A model generated the notes under the pieces. The model saw nothing but the letters and a program-made list of their open reading frames with translations. It ran no database searches and had not been told where the DNA came from. Below are positions 8,722-16,311 of a stretch of 56,791 bases of DNA, piece by piece. Every line of letters begins with the position of its first letter. The first letter of the stretch is position 1. Position numbers and translations under genes: made by a program. Source of the stretch: an uncultured Erysipelotrichaceae bacterium. GTDB lineage: Bacteria > Bacillota_I > Bacilli_A > RFN20 > CAG-826. Location: NCBI GenBank assembly GCA_902787955.1, contig CADAIJ010000011.1, positions 1 through 56,791 on the forward strand. The letters run 5' to 3'.

Positions 8722-9324
8722 ATGAAATTTTCTAAAGGATATAAAGTACCTCATAGTGAGAAGATTATTGAATCCTATAGTGTGCATTCTAATCACATCA
8801 TTATGAATATTGACGCGGATAACTATGAGAAAGTATTTTTAAAGTTACTTAAAAAACTAAAAGAACCTACTTTCTTTATCTTAGAAGTACCATGTCAAAT
8901 GGATAAGGAAGTTACTTTAAGAAAGACTAATGACGCACCTTACCATAAGGATGTTTATTATCTAGATAATACAAACTATGAAGCTAGTGAACTTATTCTT
9001 AAAAGTGTTGGGAATATCTTAATTAATGATGGCACTTCTTTCTTTGGCTTTGCCTCAATGAACGAAAGAGTAGAAATCATGAAAGGAAGATATAACACGA
9101 TTTATATCTATAAAGAGGGAGATAAGAAAGTCTTTACTGATGTACTTGATAAACTCGGTATCCCTAAAGATGATTTTGAAATTGACTTAGCAGTTGAAAC
9201 ATTCACTGAAGATGAACCTGGGGAATCATTTAAATATATTGATAAATCAGGAAATGATATTTATTCCATCTTAGAAGAGTTTAAAAAGATTGGAATGTAT
9301 CTAGACCACACTGAAGAACAATAG
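8722..9324 (+). CDS. Unknown soluble protein, 200 aa
   Basis: The protein is acidic and soluble, with no signal peptide or membrane segment. The N-terminal half (1-100) ends in YYLDNTNYEASELI and the C-terminal part (120-200) is rich in D and E, ending EEFKKIGMYLDH. GAGGGG lies 8-13 nt upstream of the ATG. The gene is alone between the IS110 element and a terminator. Two-domain acidic proteins of this size next to mobile elements are sometimes immunity proteins, but I have no specific evidence and do not recognise the family. Confidence 0.55.
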   Translation: MKFSKGYKVPHSEKIIESYSVHSNHIIMNIDADNYEKVFLKLLKKLKEPTFFILEVPCQMDKEVTLRKTNDAPYHKDVYYLDNTNYEASELILKSVGNILINDGTSFFGFASMNERVEIMKGRYNTIYIYKEGDKKVFTDVLDKLGIPKDDFEIDLAVETFTEDEPGESFKYIDKSGNDIYSILEEFKKIGMYLDHTEEQ

Positions 9325-9344
9325 ATAATAAAGATATAATTAGG

Positions 9345-9375
9345 AAGCATGATTAAATATCATGTTTTCTTTTTA
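9345..9375 (+). terminator. Terminator after the 200-aa gene
   Basis: AAGCATGAT and ATCATGTTT pair around TAAAT, followed by a T-rich tract TTTTCTTTTT. Confidence 0.75.
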
Positions 9376-9404
9376 CATTAAGATAGATTAAACTTATTGA
9401 GTTT

Positions 9405-10097
9405 ATGAAGAAGATATTAAATTATTTTTCACTATTTGAATGGATCTTATTGCTTGGATCTATTCTAGTTATCGTTTTAGCCTTTATTATATTTCATAAT
9501 GAAAAATATTATTATCTAGCCGCGTCTATACTTGGAGTTATCTCTTTAGCGTTCCTCGCCAAAGGTTCTCCAATTGGAATGATTTTAACGGTTATCTTTT
9601 CTTTAATGTACGCTTATATTTCTTATCAAGCCCATTATTATGGAGAGATGGTTACTTATGTCGGGATGACCGGCTTAATTGCGACGATTACTTTAGTAAG
9701 TTGGATAAGACACCCATCTAAAAGGAATAAGAATGAAGTTGAAATTAATGAAGATTTAAAACTCAAAGAATATATCTTCCTATTCTTCCTTTCTAGCGCG
9801 GTAACCGTTGGATTTTATTTTATTCTTAGATACTTAAACACAGCGAATTTAATTACCTCCACTATATCGATATTTACTTCGTTCACCGCTTCTTATTTAG
9901 CGTTAAGAAGATGTAGGTTTTATGCAATTGTCTATGTCGTTAATGATATCGTTTTAATTGTTTTATGGTCTTTAGCGACAGTCGAAAACTTCTCTTATTT
10001 AGCGCTTGTAATTTGCTTTGTTACTTTCTTAATTTATGATGCTTATTCATTTATAAACTGGACAAAAATAAAGAAAGAGCAACAAAAAAGCGAGTAA
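9405..10097 (+). CDS. pnuC: Nicotinamide riboside transporter PnuC
   Basis: This 230-residue integral membrane protein has seven to eight hydrophobic segments and the PnuC hallmarks near the C terminus: a VVNDIVLIVLW segment and FINWTKIKKEQ at the end. PnuC imports nicotinamide riboside by facilitated diffusion, driven by intracellular phosphorylation, feeding NAD synthesis. It has its own short upstream region and appears monocistronic; no riboswitch or NiaR-like site is evident. Its stop codon lies inside a hairpin that terminates the convergent gene on the other strand. Confidence 0.85.
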   Translation: MKKILNYFSLFEWILLLGSILVIVLAFIIFHNEKYYYLAASILGVISLAFLAKGSPIGMILTVIFSLMYAYISYQAHYYGEMVTYVGMTGLIATITLVSWIRHPSKRNKNEVEINEDLKLKEYIFLFFLSSAVTVGFYFILRYLNTANLITSTISIFTSFTASYLALRRCRFYAIVYVVNDIVLIVLWSLATVENFSYLALVICFVTFLIYDAYSFINWTKIKKEQQKSE

Positions 10098-10105
10098 GAA
10101 CTCGC
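10090..10105 (-). terminator. Terminator shared by convergent genes
   Basis: GCGAGT and ACTCGC form a 6-bp stem with a 4-nt loop. Leftward it is followed by CTTTTTTG... i.e. a clean T-tract, so it mainly terminates the leftward 141-aa gene. It overlaps the pnuC stop codon. Confidence 0.75.
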
Positions 10106-10134
10106 CTCTTTGGGAAAATTTGTCTCAAATAATA

Positions 10135-10560
10135 CTATTTGTTTTTAGCTGCTTTCTTAGCTTCTTTTGCGGCTTTTTTCGCAGCTTTCTTCGCTTCTTT
10201 CGCTCTTACTTTTAATTCTTTTTTAATAAAGCGATCAAAGAATGCTTGATAACTTTGAATATCTCTTTCTGGGTTATCAGATTTATCGATATCTAAAATT
10301 ATTTTAGTAGTGTTTTCATCAAGCGCTTCGAAAGTTAAAGAAACTAACGAATGGATATGAAGATTAACTCCTGCTATATCAGCATCAACGCGATAAGAAA
10401 GTTTATCTTCGGTGTCTTCCACTACTTTAGCAAATTTAGCACTTGGCCCTTCCACATTTTTATGAGAGTATCTAAGTAAAGATGCTTTATCTAAATTAAA
10501 AATAAATTCATGATGAATATCGCCATAACTTGTTGCGGTTGTTGTATTAATTTCTTCCAT
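10135..10560 (-). CDS. Small unknown protein with Lys/Ala-rich tail
   Basis: The protein has 141 residues. Residues 1-115 look like one alpha/beta domain with alternating strands, resembling the SRPBCC/START helix-grip shape, though this is only an impression. The last 28 residues are almost entirely K, A and E (KAAKKAAKEAKKAAK), probably a basic helix able to bind nucleic acid or membrane. It starts 24 nt after the upstream lipoprotein gene ends, with AAAGGGG in that gap, so the two are probably cotranscribed. Confidence 0.55.
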   Translation of the reverse strand: MEEINTTTATSYGDIHHEFIFNLDKASLLRYSHKNVEGPSAKFAKVVEDTEDKLSYRVDADIAGVNLHIHSLVSLTFEALDENTTKIILDIDKSDNPERDIQSYQAFFDRFIKKELKVRAKEAKKAAKKAAKEAKKAAKNK

Positions 10561-10583
10561 ATTAAGATTTCCCCTTTATAAAA

Positions 10584-11903
10584 CTATTCTAATCTAAGTT
10601 TAACATTTTGAAAATTAATATTAGCGCCATCTGAAACCATATCATATTCAGTCAGTAAGGTTGAGTATTTGCCAATTGGAATATAATAATATGATCCTTC
10701 GCTATTATTTGTTTTATTAATTGTTTCACCATTATTATCTACGATTGGTTCATTAACATTATAACTATTTGAATATGAGTGAATAGAATCTTGATAATGA
10801 TCGGACAATATATAACCATTCACATAGAGTGTTGGGTTTAGCATAATGTGAGAGCAATAATAAGAACCATGAGTACGTTGTGTTGTTAGTTCAAGAGCGT
10901 TAACAACATGAATGTTTTTAATCGTTTTAACGTTACAAAATGTATTTTCGTGAGTAATAGCCAAATCGTCAGCGAGAATTTTTCCACCTTCACTAGCAGA
11001 GTAATGTACTTTACTTTTTTCGCTAAAAGAAGAGATAGCTAAATCATTCTTAGAAACACCTTCAACAAGGTAATCAAAGTCGTGATATTCTCTTAGTTCA
11101 TCGTATTTAACTCTAATTGTGACTTCATTCCTTTGTACTTCAACAAAACTATTAAATTTTTTGTGTTCATCAGAGTCAAAATCAGCTGTGATAAGACTTA
11201 ATGATACATAGTCGGTAATCTCTTTATTTTTATTGCAGTAATAAATAGATTGAGATCTTTTAATAGTGGTTCCGGTACCGTTCTTTGTAGTGCCACCTTC
11301 ATAATACATATAGGACGTTTTTCCTTCGCTATATGTCTTATTGACAAAGGCATAACCATCGCCATTTCTATAGCCAGTAAAGATAGTTACAAAACTATTA
11401 GAATAAGAAGTGAAATCATGAAAATATTTGGTTATAATCGCACTATCTTTGAAAGAAGAATTAGATACTGAAACAGAGTATTCATTAGGACCACCGGTAA
11501 CTCTTCTATATTCTAACATACTATAATCGTTATAAACGATTGAACCGCCTTCTTTTTCAACAGTTCTTTCTTTTAATATTTCATTACTATAGACAGAATC
11601 ATACTTATGTGTTTTTGTATAGAAGCATTTGTTTTTATATCTTCTTACGGTAGCGTCATATTCTATCCTATTATTTTTTGGATTATAAAAACCAGAAGAA
11701 TAAGAATTCTTTACTGTGTATTCACTGCTATTTTCTTTAGTATTTTTAAGACATTCATTTAGGATTTCATTACTTTCTTCTTTAGATAATTCATCACCAA
11801 AAGTTAAATCATCTAAAGTGGGATTTGGTCCACCACAAGATGATAAAAGTAAAACAAAAAGAGAAACGATACTTATTCTCTTCCTTAATGTCTTAGTATT
11901 CAT
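10584..11903 (-). CDS. Lipoprotein, unknown
   Basis: This 439-residue protein has a lipoprotein signal peptide ending in the lipobox LLSSC (cysteine about residue 23), then a Gly/Pro-containing linker and a beta-rich, Tyr/Ser/Asn-rich extracellular region. It would be anchored to the outer face of the cytoplasmic membrane. No catalytic motif is visible. Several lipoproteins with this composition are spread through the window, as is common in this type of genome. It starts divergently from the 185-aa gene; the 57-nt gap holds repeated ATGATAT boxes that may include both promoters. Confidence 0.65.
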   Translation of the reverse strand: MNTKTLRKRISIVSLFVLLLSSCGGPNPTLDDLTFGDELSKEESNEILNECLKNTKENSSEYTVKNSYSSGFYNPKNNRIEYDATVRRYKNKCFYTKTHKYDSVYSNEILKERTVEKEGGSIVYNDYSMLEYRRVTGGPNEYSVSVSNSSFKDSAIITKYFHDFTSYSNSFVTIFTGYRNGDGYAFVNKTYSEGKTSYMYYEGGTTKNGTGTTIKRSQSIYYCNKNKEITDYVSLSLITADFDSDEHKKFNSFVEVQRNEVTIRVKYDELREYHDFDYLVEGVSKNDLAISSFSEKSKVHYSASEGGKILADDLAITHENTFCNVKTIKNIHVVNALELTTQRTHGSYYCSHIMLNPTLYVNGYILSDHYQDSIHSYSNSYNVNEPIVDNNGETINKTNNSEGSYYYIPIGKYSTLLTEYDMVSDGANINFQNVKLRLE

Positions 11904-11960
11904 AAAATAATGATATGATATTTTTCGGCTAATATCAAAGTATGATATGCTTTAGATAGA

Positions 11961-12518
11961 ATGAAAGAAAAAGAAGTTAAAGATCTTAAAGTAAGAAGAA
12001 TGTATTTCACTGTCCACTACCTCAATTTAGCGGATAAGCTTTTACATTCTTTATATTTATCTAAACTTAATGGCTTAATCGTGGATGATCCTGATAATAA
12101 TCGAAATGAAGAAGAGATTAATAACGATATCCATCATGACTATGTAGATTATATTTATAAGAATAAAGAATATATTAATAATCCACTTGATTTATTAGAG
12201 TTTCCTAATGAACTTGGAAGAGGGAAAACACTTAAAAGATTTAAGATATTTATTACTTCTGAAACTCATTATTTAATCTATAAGAAATATTTAGATAAAG
12301 AGATTCATAAAGAATATTTGTTCACTAAAGATTATCATGTGATGAACGAACTTACTTATCTTAAGAAGAATGATAAAAAAGGAAGAGTGTTTGCGGAATA
12401 TCAGTTCATTAGAGTTCCTCAATGGTTAAACTATAAAGAAGTTACTTTTTCAATGTATCTTACTAAGAAAGAACTTAGGAAGTATCAGCACTTTATAGAA
12501 GAAAGAGAAGTAAAATAG
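11961..12518 (+). CDS. Unknown basic/acidic soluble protein, 185 aa
   Basis: The protein is soluble and highly charged, with many Tyr, Lys and Glu residues and no recognisable motif. The N-terminal half is predicted helical and the C-terminal half (LIYKKYLDK...TYLKKNDKK) mixed. The -10-like TATGAT lies about 15 nt upstream of the ATG and no strong ribosome binding site is present, so the mRNA leader is very short. Its last codons overlap the start of the first RNA-like repeat. Family not recognised. Confidence 0.5.
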   Translation: MKEKEVKDLKVRRMYFTVHYLNLADKLLHSLYLSKLNGLIVDDPDNNRNEEEINNDIHHDYVDYIYKNKEYINNPLDLLEFPNELGRGKTLKRFKIFITSETHYLIYKKYLDKEIHKEYLFTKDYHVMNELTYLKKNDKKGRVFAEYQFIRVPQWLNYKEVTFSMYLTKKELRKYQHFIEEREVK

Positions 12519-12731
12519 ATTTGGATAAAATTTTAAAAATTTTGTTTCCAATATTGAAACATATTTGTATAATAAAGGTAGCCATAAAACGCTGTATCTA
12601 TAAACAGCCTCTTTGTATGGACGCTTCAAAATAAGTGGCGAAGAGAAGACCGGGCCCATAAAAAGGTACATCTTCGAACGGTAGAGTATCTAGTAATGGC
12701 AATTGGAGCCTGAATTAGTGCTCATTTTTTA
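12511..12731 (+). repeat. Long direct repeat, copy 1
   Basis: This 221-bp segment recurs at 13374-13593 in the same orientation. The downstream 158 nt differ at about five positions, while the upstream AT-rich promoter part differs more. The first bases lie within the end of the 185-aa gene and the last bases form the end of the leftward nuclease-like gene. Confidence 0.9.
12574..12731 (+). ncRNA. Candidate structured small RNA, copy 1
   Basis: A TATAAT box at 12568-12573 is followed by about 150 nt with hairpins: CCATA/TATGG enclosing GCTGT/ACAGC, a CGCT/GGCG stem, and a final GAGC/GCTC hairpin followed by ATTTTTT, which reads as an intrinsic terminator. The GTTTC-N7-GAAAC inverted repeat just upstream of the -10 is kept in both copies. 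There is no reading frame of note. Strong conservation of the transcribed part compared with its promoter points to a functional RNA. I could not match it to a known family. Confidence 0.6.
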
Positions 12732-13228
12732 TTTAAAATATTAAAATATATATCGCTAGGCTTAAGTTTCTTAATAGTTTTTTCTAAATCAGACTTAGGA
12801 TAAATTGTAACGATTTTATAAATATTTGCATCTTTATTCGTTATTAGACCGGCGCTGCCTTCTATAATGATAATTAGTCTTTCATTCGATGAATAAAGTT
12901 GACTAGAAGCAATAACGATTCGATTATATTTTTCTTTATATATTGCACAGGGATATTTTATATTTGATAAAAAATTGTATATATCTGTTGGCGTTAAATT
13001 ATGGTAATTATGAGACCCAGTTTTTCCTAAAGGTTGCATTAGCTCCCAAAGGGTTCCGGAATTTATAAAGAGATCGTTTTTATAAAATAATTGGAAGGTT
13101 AATAGGCTATTTAATACTTTTAATTCAACGTTCTTAATTCTAATATCGTGTAATACATATTTTTTATGCTTAAAACGTTCTATTTCTTTGATAGCTTTCT
13201 TACTTTTGATATTAATAACTAGAAACAT
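12722..13228 (-). CDS. PBECR-like (barnase/EndoU-type) nuclease homologue, putative toxin
   Basis: This 168-residue protein has a C-terminal region (about 85-150) with the pattern H-x-LTP-x-DI...P-x-AIY...R-x-VIAS...LIIIIEG...YKIVTIYPK, which resembles the small nuclease domains found at the ends of phage polyvalent and MuF proteins (PBECR group). Here it stands alone without secretion signal. If the assignment holds it is an RNA-cleaving toxin-like protein. Its TGA stop and last codons lie in the terminator T-tract of RNA copy 1, which is transcribed towards it; RNA copy 2 is divergent upstream. The fold assignment is by eye and uncertain; the histidine in HNYHNLTP could be catalytic. Confidence 0.45.
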   Translation of the reverse strand: MFLVINIKSKKAIKEIERFKHKKYVLHDIRIKNVELKVLNSLLTFQLFYKNDLFINSGTLWELMQPLGKTGSHNYHNLTPTDIYNFLSNIKYPCAIYKEKYNRIVIASSQLYSSNERLIIIIEGSAGLITNKDANIYKIVTIYPKSDLEKTIKKLKPSDIYFNILNKK

Positions 13229-13373
13229 AATAAAAAGAGAGTTCCTTCAAACTCCTCACCCTATTAAAAAGTTATACCCTAATCAATAAATCCTGTTTTA
13301 AAGTCTATCAAGTAAGGCTTTAAGCATCAATATAAAAATATCGAATTAGTCCCAAAGTTTCTAAATTATTAAT

Positions 13374-13593
13374 TAAAATAGATTTGGGAAAATTTAATAA
13401 ATTTTGTTTCTAATATTGAAACATATTTGTATAATGTAGGTAGCCATAAAACGCTGTATCTATAAACAGCCTCTTTGTATGGACGCTTCAAAATAAGTGG
13501 CGAAGAGAAGACGGGGCCCATAAAAAGGTACATCTTCGAACGGTAGAGTATCTAGTGACGGCAATTGGAGCCTGAATTAGTGCTCATTTTTTT
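13374..13593 (+). repeat. Long direct repeat, copy 2
   Basis: Second copy of the repeat at 12511-12731, same orientation, about 863 bp further on. The pair flanks the PBECR-like gene. Confidence 0.9.
13436..13593 (+). ncRNA. Candidate structured small RNA, copy 2
   Basis: TATAAT at 13430-13435 precedes an RNA nearly identical to copy 1. The differences are two bases at the start, one C-to-G in the GGGCCC region, and two in the GTAATGGC (copy 1) versus GTGACGGC (copy 2) segment. It ends in the same GAGC/GCTC hairpin and a run of seven T. Both copies carry a complete promoter and terminator, so both are likely expressed. Confidence 0.6.
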
Positions 13594-13600
13594 ATATTAA

Positions 13601-13622
13601 AAGCGCCCCTACTGGAGCGCTT
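13601..13622 (-). terminator. Terminator of the 203-aa secreted protein
   Basis: Leftward, AAGCGCTCC and GGGGCGCTT form a 9-bp stem with one G-U pair and a 4-nt loop, followed by TTAATAT. Confidence 0.75.
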
Positions 13623-13638
13623 CTTTCGTAAATCAATA

Positions 13639-14250
13639 TTAATAAGAACAAGCGTAAGTAAGTGTGATTGATCTTACACGTACAGCGTATACGCCATTTG
13701 GGGCACCATAATTCTTTGATACAGTTGCTATTGTAATGCCGTCATCTCTTTCATATGAAATATTCATAGAAGATTCTTCTGTGTTTGTTCTATAGTAGAA
13801 TACTTCTTTATCGTTATCGTAAAGTTTTTCTTCAATAATGATTGAAGCAGAAGAATCCGAATTAGTATCATAAAACAACTCAAATTTCACGCCAAAATAA
13901 ACACTATCACCGGTTTGGTATTTATCTGTTTCAGCGTAAAATAAACAATCGACACCTTCAACAGTTGTATTAAATGCACAATTTATTCCTGTTAAGAAGC
14001 AATTATCTTGATCACTTTTATATTCGTTGCCGATATCTGTTAAACCCGCCATTGTAAACCAATAATAACTATCATCACCAACATACGCATCAACATTATC
14101 TTTAGTTAAGTAAATTGAATGGCCTACTCCAATTGGATCCGCTTTAACGATATTAAGGCTAGATGCAACTTTATTTCCAACACTAGCAACACCAATAACC
14201 ATCGCTATTGATAAGACTGATACTGCGCTAATTAAGACTCTTTTATTCAT
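13639..14250 (-). CDS. Secreted protein, unknown
   Basis: The 203-residue protein has a signal peptide (about 1-38; KRVLISAVSVLSIAMVIGVAS core, ending near VKA-DP). Its N-terminal layout (MNKR...VIGVASVGNKVA) resembles that of the three large surface proteins further on, but it lacks the C-terminal anchor and ends in TYACSY, so it may be released or disulfide-linked. The mature part is beta-rich with three cysteines in its central part (CFLTGINC, CLF) and one near the end. AAAGGGG lies upstream of the ATG. Function unknown. Confidence 0.65.
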   Translation of the reverse strand: MNKRVLISAVSVLSIAMVIGVASVGNKVASSLNIVKADPIGVGHSIYLTKDNVDAYVGDDSYYWFTMAGLTDIGNEYKSDQDNCFLTGINCAFNTTVEGVDCLFYAETDKYQTGDSVYFGVKFELFYDTNSDSSASIIIEEKLYDNDKEVFYYRTNTEESSMNISYERDDGITIATVSKNYGAPNGVYAVRVRSITLTYACSY

Positions 14251-14315
14251 TTTATTTTCCCCTTTACAAAACTTTAAAAATTTTAATCCTTTTTATAGGT
14301 TTATAAAAGCATTTG

Positions 14316-15431
14316 TTATTTGTTCTCTATTAAGGTAGGTTCTTTTTTTCTAGGCTTAAACGGACTATAAGATTTCATATAGTACTTAAGTAATTTAGAG
14401 AAGATAACTTTCGCTCTATCTTTTTCTTCTTTAGTTAAACCCTTAAACATCTTCGATCTTTTAATCGCAAGATTATGGATAACATTCCCAATTAAATCGT
14501 AGACGGTTTTAGAATCAGAAAAGAAAGTGAAGATAATTTTACAAGCGAGCTCTTTATCTTCATTTGACATATGAGATAGCCACTTCGTAATAGCCTCTTC
14601 ATGGTTTTTAGAAAAGGCTGTTCTATCTTTAATAATTAAAAATTCTGGTTTTGAGTTTTTAACTTTCCAAGTAAATGGGTCATGCCCTCCTAAAAGTAAG
14701 CCAGTTGCAAACACCACTTTACATTTATCAATCTTGTTATAGATAACTCCAACGATATCATTAGAGGTTAAAAACTTCTGGAATTTAGTTTTAACGCCTT
14801 TATAGTTCGGGAAAGACTCTAAGTCGAACTTTGTACCAGGACCATCAAAAGAATAGGCTTTAATGAGCTTATGGTTATATTCCTTATCCATATTAACGGC
14901 GACATGGAAAGAGAGGTTACCACCTTTGGAGTGCCCACCTAGATAAAAGTTATTAGTGATATATTTAACGGAATCATTAAAATAAGTTATCGCTCTTAGT
15001 TGGCTTGGGAAGGTGTCTTTATAAATCATTGAGAAATCTTCTTCCCAACCTAGTAAAGTAATATCTGTTCCTCTATAAGAGATATAAACATCTTTATTGG
15101 GGAAGATAATAGTAATCGCGAAGAATTGTTCTTTGAATTCTCCTTTTAAGAAGACATTAACCGCATTACCGATTTTTAAATCTTCATAGCGTTTCGAATT
15201 CTTCATTAGACGAAGTAAGGTTCTATTTTGTTTATAATCCACACTTCCATAGTAGAAAGATTTGGGGTTTTTAACTTCTAGGTTTTTAAGCTTAATGAAT
15301 TTCCCTTTTGGAGCGACTTCATCAAAGTTTATATAGGCTATTTCAGCGAATATTAAAGAATCAATATCGTTAAAAGGGAGCTCTTCGAAGCTCTTATTTT
15401 TATACTTTTTGACATAGCCTATGATATTCAT
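14316..15431 (-). CDS. Mbeg1-like (DUF2974) alpha/beta hydrolase
   Basis: This 371-residue protein shows the DUF2974 layout: YISYRGTD (about 133-140) before the nucleophile elbow GHSKGGNL, with the catalytic serine near residue 170, and a downstream aspartate/histidine region (GHDPFTWK). There is no signal peptide, so it is cytoplasmic. Members are putative lipases or esterases, often encoded near envelope genes. It stands alone between the 203-aa secreted protein and the toxin-antitoxin pair. Fold and nucleophile are clear; the substrate is not. Confidence 0.8.
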   Translation of the reverse strand: MNIIGYVKKYKNKSFEELPFNDIDSLIFAEIAYINFDEVAPKGKFIKLKNLEVKNPKSFYYGSVDYKQNRTLLRLMKNSKRYEDLKIGNAVNVFLKGEFKEQFFAITIIFPNKDVYISYRGTDITLLGWEEDFSMIYKDTFPSQLRAITYFNDSVKYITNNFYLGGHSKGGNLSFHVAVNMDKEYNHKLIKAYSFDGPGTKFDLESFPNYKGVKTKFQKFLTSNDIVGVIYNKIDKCKVVFATGLLLGGHDPFTWKVKNSKPEFLIIKDRTAFSKNHEEAITKWLSHMSNEDKELACKIIFTFFSDSKTVYDLIGNVIHNLAIKRSKMFKGLTKEEKDRAKVIFSKLLKYYMKSYSPFKPRKKEPTLIENK

Positions 15432-15520
15432 GCCTATATTCTATACTAAAGAGGATTATTTAACATTTTAAAATAGGAAAAAGTTGCCCCGGAGAGATGA
15501 AAATGTTTATTTTATAAAAA

Positions 15521-15955
15521 TTACTTATATTCATCTAATCCAGTTAATAGATTTAATTCTTCTGGACTATATATAGTTAAAGTTGATTCTTTAAAATCCT
15601 TTTTATTATTCGTTACGATAGACTTAATCATATTAACCTTAGCTACTTCTTCAAGTATAGCGTCTTCAAAATCAGTAATTTTTGAATTTAAAACATATTG
15701 TAAATCACTAGGTAATAAAGGAAGCACTTTAAAAGTTTCTAAAATACTCCTTATAATCATTTTACGAGCATTACTATCAGTTATATATTTGCGCAAAATA
15801 TAATAAATATCGGTTATTTGAGTTGAACAAATATAGCCATCTATAGATTCGTTTGCAGCCTTGATAATTAAATTACGAGAATTTTTAAAGGAAACGTTGC
15901 GTTCAGTTATAGCGTCAATAATAACATTTGTATCAAAAAATACTTTCATAATCAT
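15521..15955 (-). CDS. PIN-domain ribonuclease toxin (VapC-like)
   Basis: The 144-residue protein is a typical PIN domain: an N-terminal acidic site in FFDTNVIIDAI (D8, D13), a middle conserved acidic pair in ITDFEDAI, and a final TNNKKDF. Such toxins cleave tRNA or rRNA under magnesium when their antitoxin is degraded. It overlaps the antitoxin gene by 4 bp (ATGA), the usual translational coupling of type II pairs. The start MIMKVFF is the overlapping ATG; an in-frame ATG two codons later is possible. Confidence 0.9.
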   Translation of the reverse strand: MIMKVFFDTNVIIDAITERNVSFKNSRNLIIKAANESIDGYICSTQITDIYYILRKYITDSNARKMIIRSILETFKVLPLLPSDLQYVLNSKITDFEDAILEEVAKVNMIKSIVTNNKKDFKESTLTIYSPEELNLLTGLDEYK

Positions 15956-16158
15956 TCTCTATCAATATCGTCATCATCTAATGCCTCTTTAGGAAGCATA
16001 CCAAAAATCTTGTTCCATCTATTAATTAATTCCATTTTTTTAGGAACAATTGTAAAAATAACCTTGCCTCTATGTGTGACAGCTATTTCTTCTTCTTGAC
16101 CAAGAAGCATGTACTTTCCAAAATTTCTCTTTAATTCAGTTGCAGTAATTTCGCACAT
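15952..16158 (-). CDS. Phd/YefM-family antitoxin
   Basis: This 68-residue protein begins MCEITATELKRNFGKYMLL, a typical Phd/YefM DNA-binding N terminus, followed by EEIAVTHRGKVIFTIVP and an acidic C-terminal tail (EALDDDDIDRE) that would wrap the PIN toxin. AAAGGAA lies 10 nt before the start. It is the first gene of the toxin-antitoxin operon and probably represses it through the boxes described next; its own start codon lies inside one of them. Confidence 0.9.
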   Translation of the reverse strand: MCEITATELKRNFGKYMLLGQEEEIAVTHRGKVIFTIVPKKMELINRWNKIFGMLPKEALDDDDIDRE

Positions 16159-16224
16159 ATAGTTCGTTCCTTTCGCACATTATATATTTAGTTATCGCAC
16201 ATTTATTGTATATAAAATGTTCGA
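16151..16224. promoter_or_regulatory. Four operator boxes at exact 22-bp spacing
   Basis: TCGCACAT occurs at 16151-16158, 16173-16180 and 16195-16202, and its inverted near-match ATGTTCGA at 16217-16224. Each is offset by exactly 22 bp, so all lie on one face of the DNA. The first contains the antitoxin ATG, the third overlaps the expected transcription start and the fourth lies between the -35 and -10. This fits cooperative autorepression. Confidence 0.7.
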
Positions 16225-16233
16225 TATAAACAA
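16205..16233 (-). promoter_or_regulatory. Promoter of the toxin-antitoxin operon
   Basis: Leftward, -35 TTGTTT (16233-16228), a 17-nt spacer and -10 TACAAT (16210-16205). Confidence 0.65.
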
Positions 16234-16244
16234 CTACAATTGAG

Positions 16245-16277
16245 TTTAAGCTAAACAAAAAATAGGCTAAGCTTAAA
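16245..16277 (-). terminator. Inverted repeat after the Na/Pi cotransporter gene
   Basis: TTTAAGCT and AGCTTAAA form an 8-bp stem with a 17-nt loop 35 nt after the stop of the leftward cotransporter gene. The T-tract is poor, so the terminator role is tentative. Confidence 0.35.
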
Positions 16278-16311
16278 AAATAATTGAAAGTATTATTAAC
16301 TAGCGACTATT

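Noticed and set aside
16151..16224. Regularly spaced repeats as a CRISPR array
   Set aside because: The units are only 8 bp, spaced within a promoter, one is inverted, and no cas genes are nearby; operators explain them better.
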